This document shows positions 42,923 to 52,361 of a stretch of 64,000 bases of DNA, one piece after another. The DNA comes from DATFMP01 sp035266845 (lineage in GTDB: Bacteria; SAR324; JACQKK01), in assembly GCA_035266845.1 (NCBI GenBank), contig DATFMP010000018.1, positions 1 to 64,000 of the forward strand, given 5' to 3'. The translations under genes were made by a program, and so were the position numbers. The notes under the pieces were generated by a model. That model was given only the letters and a program-made list of their open reading frames with translations. It searched no databases and had not been told where the DNA came from. The stretch's first letter is position 1, and every line of letters starts with the position of its first letter.

Positions 42923-44308
42923 GTGAGCCTACCGACGACGCTGCTTGGCGCGGCCGATCCGCACCAGCCGCCCCACCCTGCTCATGTGCGGCTGGGCACC
43001 TCGGGCTGGCGCGTGCTGGTGTTCCTGGCTTGGCGCAACCTGTGGCGCAACCGGCTGCGCAGCCTGCTCACCGCCGGCGCCATGGTGGTGGGACTGACGC
43101 TGATGATCGCCTACCTGGCCCTGATGGAGGGCATGTTCCGGCAGATGGTGGGCTTCGCCACGAACATCAAGCTCGGCCACATCCAGGTACACCGGCAGGC
43201 CTACATCGACGATCAGGACCTCTACGCCCTGCTGCCCTGGAAACTGGTGCGACACCTGGAGGAGACGACGCCCTACGCCTACGCCCCACGGCTCTACGCC
43301 GCCGGTCTGGCCAGCGCGGGGGACTCATCCTCCGGGGCTCTGCTGATGGGCATCGACCCCGACGCAGAGATGCAGGTGACAGACCTGCCGCAGCGCATCC
43401 GTGAGGGCCGGTTCGATCTATCGGGCGCACGCAAGGTGTACCCGCGGGGGCCCAGCGAGCCTTCGGTGCCCGAGTATCCCGTAGTGGTGGGCTACAACCT
43501 CGCCAGGAATCTGCAACTGAAGATCGGCAGCGAACTGGTGCTGATCACGCAGGCCGCCGACGGCAGCATTGGCAACGGCCTGTTCCAGGTGCGAGGCGTC
43601 CTCAATGCGATCGACCCGGCCTTCGATCGCATGGGCGTGGTGATGTCCATGCAGGCGTTCAACTCGCTGATGTTCATTGAGGATGGGGTGCACGAACTGG
43701 CTGTGCGCATCCCGGACGTCGGTATGCTCGATGCGGCCCGCGATTCCATCGCCGCGTCCGTGGCGGACTGGCCGGACACCGCGGCCCTGGCCAAGGGCCC
43801 CGGCGGCCCCGTACGCGTGCGCACCTGGAAACAGATCAATCCGGAGTTGAACGACCTGGTGAACAGCAGCCAAGCGGTGATCTACATCCTCGCTGTCATC
43901 GTGTTTGTCATCGCCGCCATGGGCATCCTGAATACGATGCTGATGGCTACCTATGAGCGTCGTCACGAGTTGGCGATCCTGCTGGCGCTGGGCATGGGCC
44001 GTGGCGCGATGATGGCGATGGTGATGTTGGAGGCATTCTTCCTGGCCTGCTTCGGCGCCGTTATGGGCAGCGCCACGGGCTGTGCCCTGGCTTGGTACCT
44101 GCAGGCCCAGGGCTTCGACTGGAGCCGCTGGATGCCCGAGGGCCTGGATATGATGGGCGTCGTCATGGACCCCATTTACTATGCGCACCTGCTGCCCCAG
44201 CATGTCGTGATCAGCGTGGCGATGCTTATGGTCACAACCCTGTTGGCCGCCCTGCTGCCGTCATGGCGCACGACGCGGCTGAACCCGGCGCGCGCCCTGC
44301 ACGGCTGA
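42923..44308 (+). CDS. ABC transporter permease, FtsX/LolC-like (1)
   Basis: 461 residues starting at GTG 42923 with GGAGG ten bases upstream. One membrane helix near residue 50 (SLLTAGAMVVGLTLMIAYL), a large periplasmic domain, then three helices in the FtsX domain (AVIYILAVIVFVIAAMGILN, MMAMVMLEAFFLACFGAVMG, VVISVAMLMVTTLLAALLPS). This is the LolC/LolE and MacB topology. It overlaps no gene and is followed after 61 bp by a second permease, so the transporter is a heterodimer. Confidence 0.9.
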   Translation: MSLPTTLLGAADPHQPPHPAHVRLGTSGWRVLVFLAWRNLWRNRLRSLLTAGAMVVGLTLMIAYLALMEGMFRQMVGFATNIKLGHIQVHRQAYIDDQDLYALLPWKLVRHLEETTPYAYAPRLYAAGLASAGDSSSGALLMGIDPDAEMQVTDLPQRIREGRFDLSGARKVYPRGPSEPSVPEYPVVVGYNLARNLQLKIGSELVLITQAADGSIGNGLFQVRGVLNAIDPAFDRMGVVMSMQAFNSLMFIEDGVHELAVRIPDVGMLDAARDSIAASVADWPDTAALAKGPGGPVRVRTWKQINPELNDLVNSSQAVIYILAVIVFVIAAMGILNTMLMATYERRHELAILLALGMGRGAMMAMVMLEAFFLACFGAVMGSATGCALAWYLQAQGFDWSRWMPEGLDMMGVVMDPIYYAHLLPQHVVISVAMLMVTTLLAALLPSWRTTRLNPARALHG

Positions 44309-44369
44309 GCCCCGCGCACCAGCGCCGCGCTGACCCCATGACCCATCGCCGAGCCCCCGGAGACGCGAG

Positions 44370-45623
44370 ATGAACCTGTGGCGCCTGATCACGCTGGCTT
44401 GGCGCAATCTCTGGCGCAACCGCCGCCGCACGCTGATCACAGTGAGCACAGTGACCATTGGCTTCGCGCTGGCAGTCTTCGCCATCGGCCTGGGCGACGG
44501 CGGGCACGAGCAGATGATCCGCAGCGCCATCAACATGGGCGAAGGACACATCACCATCCAGCCCAAGGGATACCTGGCCGCGCCCTCCAACAGCCTCTAC
44601 CTGGCGCACGGGGCAGCACTGATGGCGCACCTGCCAATCTCCCAGGCTGATGGGAAGGTAGCTCCGCGCGTGTTCCTGCAAGTGCTGGTTTCCACGGCCT
44701 ACAACTCGCTCGGGGTAGGCCTGCAAGGCATCCAGCCGGAGAACGACCCCTTCGCGAATCTATTGCAGCCCTACCTGGTGCAGGGGGAATGGCTGCACCC
44801 CGGCGATGCGTATGGCGTGCTGCTGGGCGACAAGATGGCCGAGAAGCTCCACGTGCACGTCGGCTCCAAGCTGGCCATCATGGCCGGTGGAGCGGACGGT
44901 AACGTGGAGAGCCGCCTGGGCCACGTGCGGGGCATTTTCCGCTCCCGGCTGGAGCAACTGGACGGCTTTCTGATGCTGAGCACGCTGGATTTCGCTCGAC
45001 CGCTGCTGCCGGGTTACAAGCCAGGGCAGGACGACCAGGCCGTCACGCGGCTAGCGATCTTCCTGCACAACCCCAAGCAGCAGGCCGCGATCTTCGCGCG
45101 CCTGAAGGCCGACCACCTCTCCGATGGCGTGGTGCTGGACTGGCAGGAGATGATGCCGCAGGTAGTCAACTTCGTGTTCGTGGACGACCTGTTCAACTAC
45201 ATCTGGCTGGGCTTCATCCTCGTAATGGTAGCCTTCGGCATTGCCAACACCATCTTCATGAGCGCCTTGGAGCGCACACGGGAATTCGGCCTCCTGCGGG
45301 CGCTGGGCATGAAGGGACGCGAGGTGCTGGCGCTGATGATTTGCGAGACCGTACTGCTGGCGCTGGTATCGATGGCCCTGGGCTGGCTGGTAGGGGGTGG
45401 CGCCCACCTGTACTTCGCCACATATGGACTGGACCTGAGCGGCGTGTATCCGGGGGGCTTTGAGACCGCGGGCATGTGGATGGACCCCGTGATCTACCCG
45501 AGCCTGTCGCTTGGTCGCATCACCAGCCTGACGGCGATCGTGTTCTTCACGACGCTGCTGTCCGGGCTGTACCCGGCCTTCAAGGCGGCGGGCATCTCGC
45601 CCGTGGCCGCCCTGCGCACCTGA
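44370..45623 (+). CDS. ABC transporter permease, FtsX/LolE-like (2)
   Basis: 417 residues with the same topology as the preceding permease. The N-terminal LAWRNLWRNRRRTLITVSTV parallels LAWRNLWRNRLRSLLTAGAM of the first protein, so the two are paralogues. The FtsX domain helices are at the C-terminal end (GFILVMVAFGIANTIFMSAL, RALGMKGREVLALMICETVL). GGAGACGCGAG precedes the ATG. Confidence 0.9.
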   Translation: MNLWRLITLAWRNLWRNRRRTLITVSTVTIGFALAVFAIGLGDGGHEQMIRSAINMGEGHITIQPKGYLAAPSNSLYLAHGAALMAHLPISQADGKVAPRVFLQVLVSTAYNSLGVGLQGIQPENDPFANLLQPYLVQGEWLHPGDAYGVLLGDKMAEKLHVHVGSKLAIMAGGADGNVESRLGHVRGIFRSRLEQLDGFLMLSTLDFARPLLPGYKPGQDDQAVTRLAIFLHNPKQQAAIFARLKADHLSDGVVLDWQEMMPQVVNFVFVDDLFNYIWLGFILVMVAFGIANTIFMSALERTREFGLLRALGMKGREVLALMICETVLLALVSMALGWLVGGGAHLYFATYGLDLSGVYPGGFETAGMWMDPVIYPSLSLGRITSLTAIVFFTTLLSGLYPAFKAAGISPVAALRT

Positions 45624-45673
45624 CCGGGGTGCCGCGCGCGCGGAGCTGCGCGACTCGTGCCAATGGAGACCGC

Positions 45674-46375
45674 ATGACACTGGTGAGCATAGAGGGGGTC
45701 ACGAAAGTTTACCGCCAGGGCGAAGTGGCGGTGAATGCTCTGCGCGGCGTCGACCTGGATGTCGCTGAGGGCGAGTTCACCGCCCTGGTGGGTCCATCCG
45801 GCTCCGGTAAGACAACCCTGCTCAACGTCATCGGGGCCCTGGACGATGTTACCGCGGGCCGCGTCGTGGTGGGTGGGCAAGACCTGACCGCCATGCGCGA
45901 GGCCGACCGCTCCACCTATCGCCTGTTCAACATCGGCTTCGTGTTCCAGGCCTACAATCTGGTGCCGGTGTTGACGGCGCGCGAGAACGTGGAGTTCGTG
46001 ATGGTGCTGCAGGGCCGCGCCACGGCCGAGTGCCGCCTGCGCGCCATGCACTACCTGGAGCGGGTGGGGCTTGCCGACATGGCCGATCGCCTGCCCAAGG
46101 CCCTCAGCGGCGGTCAGCAGCAGCGCGTAGCCGTGGCGCGGGCCCTGGCGGCCGGACCGCGGCTGGTTCTGGCGGACGAGCCCACCGCGAACCTGGACTC
46201 GGAGAACGCCGTGGGCCTGCTTCACCTGATGCACGAGCTCAACCATGAGGAGGGCATGACCTTCCTGTTCTCCACACACGACCCCCGCGTGATGGAGCGG
46301 GCCGAGCGTATCGTCACGATCCAGGACGGGCGCATCAGCGCCGTGGACGACCGCGGGGAAACGATCTCCCGGTAG
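45674..46375 (+). CDS. ABC transporter ATP-binding protein (LolD-like)
   Basis: 233 residues. Walker A GPSGSGKTT at 40-48, Q-loop in FVFQAYNLVPVLTARENVE, signature LSGGQQQRVAVARAL, Walker B LVLADEPTANLD and the His switch in FSTHD. It belongs to the LolD/MacB/FtsE group that drives extraction of substrates from the inner membrane rather than transport through it. It powers the two preceding permeases. Confidence 0.93.
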   Translation: MTLVSIEGVTKVYRQGEVAVNALRGVDLDVAEGEFTALVGPSGSGKTTLLNVIGALDDVTAGRVVVGGQDLTAMREADRSTYRLFNIGFVFQAYNLVPVLTARENVEFVMVLQGRATAECRLRAMHYLERVGLADMADRLPKALSGGQQQRVAVARALAAGPRLVLADEPTANLDSENAVGLLHLMHELNHEEGMTFLFSTHDPRVMERAERIVTIQDGRISAVDDRGETISR

Positions 46376-46406
46376 CGGGTCACACCCGCGACTCCCCCTG
46401 GCCCCC

Positions 46407-47738
46407 ATGCAACCCGCCATGAAACGTCTGCCCGCAGCCCGCCCGCCGCAGTCCGGAGCGGCTCTGCTGCTGGCCCTGCTGTCTGCCGGGCTGCTGGCGA
46501 TGGCAACTGTCCGGTCCGCCGCCGCCGCGCCGGCTGCCTCCGCCTTCGCGCCGCCCGCAGCGCTGGAGTGGCGCGCGGTGTTCAAGCTCATCAACCTGAC
46601 CACGCACGCCGAACCAGGCGAGATGGGGTTCGTGCGCGAGGGCGATGACACACGGGAGAGCAACGAGCAGTCCTTCCGCCTGCAGCTCACCGGGCAGCCG
46701 CAATCCTGGCTGGACTATCGCTTCGACTACCTGAACGTGAAGCAGGACCTGGGCACGGCCGCGCCTGCCCAGGCATCGGGGGCTGAACTATTCCGGCGCA
46801 AACCCCTGCGCTGGTATCTCGACCGGCCCGAGACGGCGCCAGGCCAAACGCCCAGCACCCAGACCGTGCGGTGGTATCACGAGGTGGACGATGCCTACGT
46901 GCGGCTCTCCGGCGGGCCGGTGGAAGCGGTGCTGGGGCGCCAGCCCATCACCTGGGGCGCCGGGCGCATCTGGCAGCCCACGGATATCTTCGCCGCCTTC
47001 AGTCCCACCGCGCTGGACACGGAGTACAAGCCCGGCATCGATGGCCTGCTGCTGAACGCCTACCCGTCCGCCTTCTCCAAGGTGCAGTTCGCCTACATCC
47101 TCAGTCCCCAGGATCAGCCGGACGTGGAGGACAGCGCCGCACTACGCTGGCGGCGGCAGGTGGGCGCGGAATCGGAGCTGACCCTGCTGGCGGGGCGCGT
47201 GCGGGGCGTACCGGTGGGTGGCGGCAGCTTCGAAACGTCCTGGATGCAGGCGGGCTGGCGGCTGGAGGGCATCGCCTTCCGGCCCAAGGATCGCCAGGAC
47301 ACCGCCTTCTATGCGATTGCCGGCGTGGACCACCAGCTCAGCGACGGCACAGTGCTGTTGGCGGAGCTGTACCACCACAGCCTGGGCGCGGCCAGCCAGG
47401 GCGAGCTGCCCGCCGTGGTGCAGAGCCAGACCTTCCTCGATGGGCGCCTGCTGCAGCTATCGCGGGCCGTGCTGGCCGTCAGCGCCAGCCGTGACTTCCT
47501 GGGCCTGTGGCATGGCGCCTACACGCTCTTCGCCTCCCCGCTGCGCGATGCCGCTGGACAGCGGCACACAAGCTGGCTGCAGCAACTCGCCTTCACCTAC
47601 TCCATCAGCGACAACGCGGAGGCTGTGTTCTCCCTCAGCACGGCCAACGGGCGTGGCCTGGCGCCGGACGGCTCCGTCCAGTCCGAGTTCGGCCACGTGC
47701 CCAATGCGTTCTATGTGAGCCTGCAGTTCGTGCTGTAG
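46407..47738 (+). CDS. Outer-membrane beta-barrel protein of the export operon
   Basis: 443 residues; a second ATG at 46419 (MKRLP) gives a neater signal peptide ending in Ala-Ala-Ala. The mature part alternates in strand-like fashion with many aromatic residues (LDYRFDYLNVKQ, RWYHEVDDAYVRL, SGGPVEAVLGRQPITWGAG, NAFYVSLQFVL), as in porin-like or DUF1302-type barrels; the last residue is Leu rather than the usual Phe. It begins 31 bp after the ATPase gene and probably receives or passes on the cargo at the outer membrane. Confidence 0.75.
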   Translation: MQPAMKRLPAARPPQSGAALLLALLSAGLLAMATVRSAAAAPAASAFAPPAALEWRAVFKLINLTTHAEPGEMGFVREGDDTRESNEQSFRLQLTGQPQSWLDYRFDYLNVKQDLGTAAPAQASGAELFRRKPLRWYLDRPETAPGQTPSTQTVRWYHEVDDAYVRLSGGPVEAVLGRQPITWGAGRIWQPTDIFAAFSPTALDTEYKPGIDGLLLNAYPSAFSKVQFAYILSPQDQPDVEDSAALRWRRQVGAESELTLLAGRVRGVPVGGGSFETSWMQAGWRLEGIAFRPKDRQDTAFYAIAGVDHQLSDGTVLLAELYHHSLGAASQGELPAVVQSQTFLDGRLLQLSRAVLAVSASRDFLGLWHGAYTLFASPLRDAAGQRHTSWLQQLAFTYSISDNAEAVFSLSTANGRGLAPDGSVQSEFGHVPNAFYVSLQFVL

Positions 47739-48411
47739 CGGACTTCACGGAGAGCCGGCAGACGCGGCCATCGGTGACGTCACGAGCGAGGATTTCGTGG
47801 GAATCGGGCAAAAAAGAGGCAGGGCGGCTTTGAGGCCACCCTGCCGGCATCGGACCCTGCCTCGTCAAGAGTCAGGTTGCGATAAGGGGTACTGCGCTAT
47901 CGGTCGCGGCACCTGGCAGCCCTTATCGGGCCGGGAGGGGGGTCTGCCCTCCCGGCCTTCCAACCCCCCTTTTCTGTGCGTTCGGCGCGCCTCGCGGAAG
48001 CTCCCTGCATCGGTCGGTGTCGACGATTCAACGTCCGGTGCCGGAAGTTCCGGCGCCACACCATCCCGTCTGCGGAAGTCCACCCCACGAGCCGACCCAA
48101 GGCCGGGGCGACATGCCGATCCCGCACGTGATCTACTTCGTAACCGCTGGACGAGGATTGCGCATCGGACGTTTGTAGTATGAATCACAATTTATGGTGG
48201 CGCCGCAGATCCGCCGACTGGGCACGCTTCGCGTCAGCCGTGGCGGCCGGAGGCCCGGCCGGCGCGGATCGCTCTTAACCGTGGCGCATACGCGCGCGTG
48301 TGGTGCGCCCGCCGCGCATGAGCGCGGGCCGACGCCACAACGTGGTGGGGATTGGCGGAACGGGAGAGCGCCGGGCCGCGGAGGATCGCGGCCGGCGGCG
48401 GGATCAGCAGA
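47739..48411. other. 673-bp structured non-coding region downstream of purA
   Basis: No believable protein. Two adjacent hairpins lie at 47881-47927 (GATAAGGG with CCCTTATC) and 47929-47957 (GGCCGGGAGGG with CCCTCCCGGCC). A third, GGTGCCGG with CCGGCGCC (one GT pair), lies near 48035-48055. A minus-strand terminator closes the stretch at 47810-47845 and an AT-rich patch (48173-48197) could be a promoter region. The whole may be a small RNA gene or a long purA 3' end. Confidence 0.5.
47810..47845 (-). terminator. Strong Rho-independent terminator on the minus strand
   Basis: Read on the minus strand, GGCAGGGTGGC pairs with GCCGCCCTGCC (one GU pair) around the loop CTCAAA and is followed by TC and six T. 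It faces away from the outer-membrane protein gene, so it ends a leftward transcript: purA read-through or a separate RNA. Confidence 0.85.
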
Positions 48412-49719
48412 TCAGGTCAGGTCTTGCAGCACGATCGTCTCCTCGCGGCGCGGGCCGGTGGAAACGACCGTGATCGGCACGCCGCAAAGCTCGGTGATGC
48501 GATCGAGATATGCGCGCGTGGCGGCGGGCAATGCCGAATATTCGGTGATGCCACGGGTGGAGGTGTGCCAGCCGGGCATCTCCTCGTACACCGCGCGGAG
48601 GCTTGTGCCACAGTTGCCCATCCAATGGGGAATGCGTTCGTAGCGGTGCCCCTCCTCGTCCTCGTAGCCCACAGCGAGCTTGATGCTCTCCAATTCGTCC
48701 AGCACGTCCATCTTCATGATGGCCAGCCCGGACAGGCCGTTCACCCGCACCGCCTCGCGCAGCACCACCGCATCGAACCAGCCGCAGCGGCGCACCCGGC
48801 CCGTGGTGGCACCCACCTCCTGGCCGCGCTTCTGCAGCATCTCGCCGACTGGGTCGCCGCTCAGTTCGGTGGGGAATGGGCCTTCGCCCACGCGCGTGGT
48901 GTAGGCCTTGGCGATACCGATCACGCGGTCGATCTTGGTGGGACCCACGCCACAGCCGGTGCACGCGCCGCCCGCGACCGTGTTGGAAGAGGTCACGTAA
49001 GGATATGTGCCGTGATCCACGTCCAGCCCGCTGCCCTGCGCGCCTTCGAAGAGCACGGTCTGCCCAGCGTCGAGGGCCTCGTTGAGCAGGGCCGACGTAT
49101 CGCACAGGTACGGCTCCACCTTCGCGTAGAGGGCACAGTATTGGTCGTAGATCTCGTCGAGATCGAACAACTCGTCGTCCGAGTGGAAGTGGTTGCGCAA
49201 CAGGAAGTTCTTCTCTTCCAGGATCTGCTCCAGCCGCTCCCGGAACGAGCGCTCCATGCGCGGACTGAAGTCACTGAAGCGCACCCCGCGCCGACCCATC
49301 TTGTCCTCGTAGGTCGGCCCGATGCCACGGCCAGTCGTGCCGATCTTGCCCGGCCCGCGCAGCCCCTCGCGCAGTTTGTCGAAGGCCTTGTGGTAGGGCA
49401 TCACCACGTGGCTGGCGTCGCTGACGCGAATCTTGTCCTCCACCTCCACGCCGGTCTCGCGCAGGTCGGCGACTTCCTTCAGCAGCGCCTCCGGATCCAC
49501 CACAACGCCATTGCCCAGCACGACGCGCTTCCCGGGGTGGAAGATGCCCGAGGGCACCAGGTGCAGGATGAACGTCTTGTCCTCGAACATCACCGTGTGA
49601 CCGGCGTTGTTGCCGCCCTGGTAGCGGGCCACGATGTCCGCCTGCCGCGTGAGCAGGTCCACCACCTTACCCTTGCCTTCATCGCCCCACTGGGCGCCTA
49701 CCACTACGATGCCTGGCAT
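48412..49719 (-). CDS. purA: Adenylosuccinate synthetase
   Basis: 435 residues from ATG 49719, normal length. It joins IMP and aspartate with GTP in AMP synthesis. IVVVGAQWGDEGKGKVVD is the GTP-binding start with the catalytic Asp; NNAGHTV holds the catalytic histidine; GTTGRGIGPTYEDK is the IMP loop; VLFEGAQGSGLDVDHGTYP and the C-terminal STGPRREET complete the family set. Confidence 0.97.
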   Translation of the reverse strand: MPGIVVVGAQWGDEGKGKVVDLLTRQADIVARYQGGNNAGHTVMFEDKTFILHLVPSGIFHPGKRVVLGNGVVVDPEALLKEVADLRETGVEVEDKIRVSDASHVVMPYHKAFDKLREGLRGPGKIGTTGRGIGPTYEDKMGRRGVRFSDFSPRMERSFRERLEQILEEKNFLLRNHFHSDDELFDLDEIYDQYCALYAKVEPYLCDTSALLNEALDAGQTVLFEGAQGSGLDVDHGTYPYVTSSNTVAGGACTGCGVGPTKIDRVIGIAKAYTTRVGEGPFPTELSGDPVGEMLQKRGQEVGATTGRVRRCGWFDAVVLREAVRVNGLSGLAIMKMDVLDELESIKLAVGYEDEEGHRYERIPHWMGNCGTSLRAVYEEMPGWHTSTRGITEYSALPAATRAYLDRITELCGVPITVVSTGPRREETIVLQDLT

Positions 49720-49914
49720 GATCTCGATCGCCTGGGGAGATGGAAAAGCCGAAGTGTTGGCACAAAGAGCCGCGGGGAAGAATAAAGGAATCCGGCTCCC
49801 GAAGTCAATGCGCAGTGTGCTCGCCAAAGCGGCCGGGCCGCGCTACGATGGCCCGCAGATCGCCGGACCGCGCGGCCCGGCGCACCCCCCCAAAACCCTC
49901 CCCGGGACACTGCC

Positions 49915-51267
49915 GTGGCGGAGCGAGCGGCCTTCTCAGAGATCGGCGTGGTGGAGGGCTTCTATGGCCGCGTGTGGAGCGAGGCCGAGCGCGAGGCCTT
50001 TCTGGCCGGCTTGAGCGCCGTGGTGGCGGCTGGCGGTACGCCCTCGCCGGCGAACACCTACCTCTACGCCCCCAAAGGCGAGCCGGCACTGGGCGCGCAA
50101 TTGCTTGAGCCGCTGGACAAGGCCACGGCGGCACGGCTGCACCGCCTGCACCATCTCTGCGAACGGCACGGCCTGGCGCTGTGGGCCGGACTGCATCTTG
50201 AGCCGCCCTTCGACCCCGCCCAGCGCCCACACCTGACAGCCCTGGTGCGCAAGGGCCTGCAGCTCACTCAGGCCGGGGTGACCGGCATCGCGGTGCTCTT
50301 CGACGACCTACCCGGCGCGCGAAGCGCCCTGCCGGTCGATCCCTTCCATGGCTCGCTGGCGCGCGCCCAGGCCCATGCGGTGACCACGCTGCAACAGGGT
50401 GTGGACAAGCGCGTGGGTGGGGTGCGCTGGGTCGTGTGCCCCGGCCGCTACACGTTGGATGCAGCTCTGGAACGCACATCGGGCACCTTCGAGCCGGACT
50501 ACCTGGCGCACCTGCATGAAGCCCTGCCGCCCGACCTGCCCTGGCTGTGGACCGGGCCGCAGGTTTGCTCGCGCGAGGTGACCCTGGACGATCTGGCGGA
50601 CTACCAAGCCGCGGCGGGTGGAGCCGCCGAGCGCCCCATCCTGCTGTGGGACAACTACCCGGTCAACGACGGTGCCATGGCCGGGCGGCTGCACCTGGCA
50701 CCGCTGACAGGCCGCGCACCCGATCTGCCTCGCGGGGTGCGGGGCTACCTGTTCAATCCGCTGCTGCAGCCGCACCTGGGCGTGCTGCCCGGGGCCAGTT
50801 GCCTGGCCTATGCACGCGACCCCGCGGGCTACGATCCCGGGCTGGCATGGCGGGCCGCGCTGGGGGCGCTGCTGCCGCCGGAACTGCACGAGGCCGTGAC
50901 GGAACTGGCGGCGCTGACCCGCACATCGGACGGTCCGGGCGGCGCTGCCATCGCCGTGGCCGGCGTGACCGGGCACCTGCCCGAGCGCCTCGCGCGCACC
51001 TGGGACGCCCTCACCCGCGGCGACCCTATCGAGCCCTACGTGCTGATCGATTTCCGCCGCATCATGAACCAGCTCCAGCAGGGGCTGCCGGAATCCTTGC
51101 GTGCGGAGGCCACACCGTGGTTGGGCCGCCTGTGGCGGGCCCTGCGTCTGTTCGAATCCGCCGCGGCGGGCGCCCCCCAGGAGGTGCTGGGGCCGCTGCG
51201 CGCCGAGTTCGCCGAGTGGCACGAGGAGGGACCGCTGCCGCAGGTGCTGGGGCCCTGGTTCCCATAG
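49915..51267 (+). CDS. GH84-family beta-N-acetylglucosaminidase (O-GlcNAcase-like)
   Basis: 450 residues from GTG 49915. GVVEGFYGRVWSEAER and TYLYAPKGEP are family blocks; the catalytic pair is Asp130-Asp131 in VLFDDLPG, matching the Asp-Asp of human OGA and clostridial NagJ. WTGPQVCSREVTLDDL and LLWDNYPVND form the rest of the sugar pocket. There is no signal peptide, so it is intracellular. No other glycan genes are adjacent, so its natural substrate is unclear: O-GlcNAc-modified protein, or a recycled cell-wall sugar. Confidence 0.9.
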   Translation: MAERAAFSEIGVVEGFYGRVWSEAEREAFLAGLSAVVAAGGTPSPANTYLYAPKGEPALGAQLLEPLDKATAARLHRLHHLCERHGLALWAGLHLEPPFDPAQRPHLTALVRKGLQLTQAGVTGIAVLFDDLPGARSALPVDPFHGSLARAQAHAVTTLQQGVDKRVGGVRWVVCPGRYTLDAALERTSGTFEPDYLAHLHEALPPDLPWLWTGPQVCSREVTLDDLADYQAAAGGAAERPILLWDNYPVNDGAMAGRLHLAPLTGRAPDLPRGVRGYLFNPLLQPHLGVLPGASCLAYARDPAGYDPGLAWRAALGALLPPELHEAVTELAALTRTSDGPGGAAIAVAGVTGHLPERLARTWDALTRGDPIEPYVLIDFRRIMNQLQQGLPESLRAEATPWLGRLWRALRLFESAAAGAPQEVLGPLRAEFAEWHEEGPLPQVLGPWFP

Positions 51268-51700
51268 CCCGGACGGCGTTGGTCTCAGCACAACGCGTTC
51301 CCCGTCGCGCGCGGTAGGCCTCCGACCGGGCGCGGATCACCCGGCTCGTCTCCGGGTCGGGCACAGCGGCAATCCGCCTTCCGCCGCTATCTCAGCCGAC
51401 GAATGGGTTCGTTTGGAAATCCCTGGTGAGCAACCGGGGCCGACGCATTTGCCACAGGTCGGTGCGGCCATTGGGTTCGTTTCGCAATTTCCCTGCGCGC
51501 CGCCGGCCGGCCCTCCGGGCGGGCCTTCGCGGCCCCCGGCGGCCCTCCCATCGTACCGCAGGGCGGGCCCCGGCGCAGGGGAAGAATTCGGTCATATCGG
51601 GACAGGGCGCCGATACATTCGCCCCGCCCATGGGCCCTGGGGCCCGAGCCGCGCCAGGGTGCTGCGTCGGGCCGCTGGGGACGAGCGGAAGGCGGGAGGC
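51268..51700. other. 433-bp intergenic region with a dispersed-type repeat pair
   Basis: No gene. The 11-mer TGGGTTCGTTT occurs at 51404-51414 and 51472-51482, each followed by an AT-richer run and CCCTG. On the minus strand the two copies read Gln-Thr-Asn-Pro-Phe and Arg-Asn-Glu-Pro-Asn-Gly, a pattern I associate with dispersed intergenic repeats. Further GC-rich low-complexity sequence follows. Confidence 0.45.
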
Positions 51701-52312
51701 TTACAGCCAGGGCATCTCCTGCTTGCGCTTGGCCTCGAAGGCCTCGATCTCGCCGATGTGTTGCAGAGTGCGGCCGATGTCGTCCAGGCCCTCCAGCAGC
51801 GAGTGCTTGGCGTCTTCGCCGATCTCGAAGCGCACCGAGAGCCCACCCGGCGTGGCGATCACCTGCTCGCGCAGGTCCACGCGCAGTTCCTCACCCGGAT
51901 TGGCTTCCAACTCAGCCATCAGCTGCGCCAGGTCTTCCGGCGTGACGATGGCCGGCAGCAGGCCGTTCTTGATCGAGTTGTTGTAGAAGATGTCCGCGAA
52001 GGACGAGGAGATCACGCAGCGAAAGCCGTAGTCCGACAGGCTCCACGGCGCGTGCTCTCGCGAGGAACCGCAGCCGAAGTTATCTCCCGCCACCAGGACC
52101 TTGGCGCCCTGGTATTCCGGCTTGTTGAGGATGAAGTCCGGGTTGGGCTTTGACTTGTCCCCGCCCGCAAAGCGCCAGTCGTTGAAAAGGTGCTTGCCGA
52201 AGCCGCTCTTCTCGATGCTCTTGAGGAACTGCTTGGGGATAATCTGGTCCGTGTCCACGTTGACGCGGTTCATCGGCACGGCCACTGCGGTGACGGTGGT
52301 GAACGGTTGCAT
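51701..52312 (-). CDS. leuD: 3-isopropylmalate dehydratase, small subunit
   Basis: 203 residues. VNVDTDQIIPKQFLKSIEK and DNFGCGSSREHAPWSL are diagnostic of LeuD, the swivel domain that completes the active site. It lies 49 bp downstream of the nearer leuC copy. The two leuC copies upstream must share this single small subunit unless another is encoded elsewhere. Confidence 0.96.
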   Translation of the reverse strand: MQPFTTVTAVAVPMNRVNVDTDQIIPKQFLKSIEKSGFGKHLFNDWRFAGGDKSKPNPDFILNKPEYQGAKVLVAGDNFGCGSSREHAPWSLSDYGFRCVISSSFADIFYNNSIKNGLLPAIVTPEDLAQLMAELEANPGEELRVDLREQVIATPGGLSVRFEIGEDAKHSLLEGLDDIGRTLQHIGEIEAFEAKRKQEMPWL

Positions 52313-52361
52313 GGCGGTGTTCCCTCGCTGCGATATGCGTTGGGGTGGGCCGGCCGGGCGC

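Noticed and set aside
47865..48188. A 107-residue minus-strand reading frame
   Set aside because: Arg/Pro/Ser-rich with no domain, no ribosome site, and it crosses the strong hairpins of the region.
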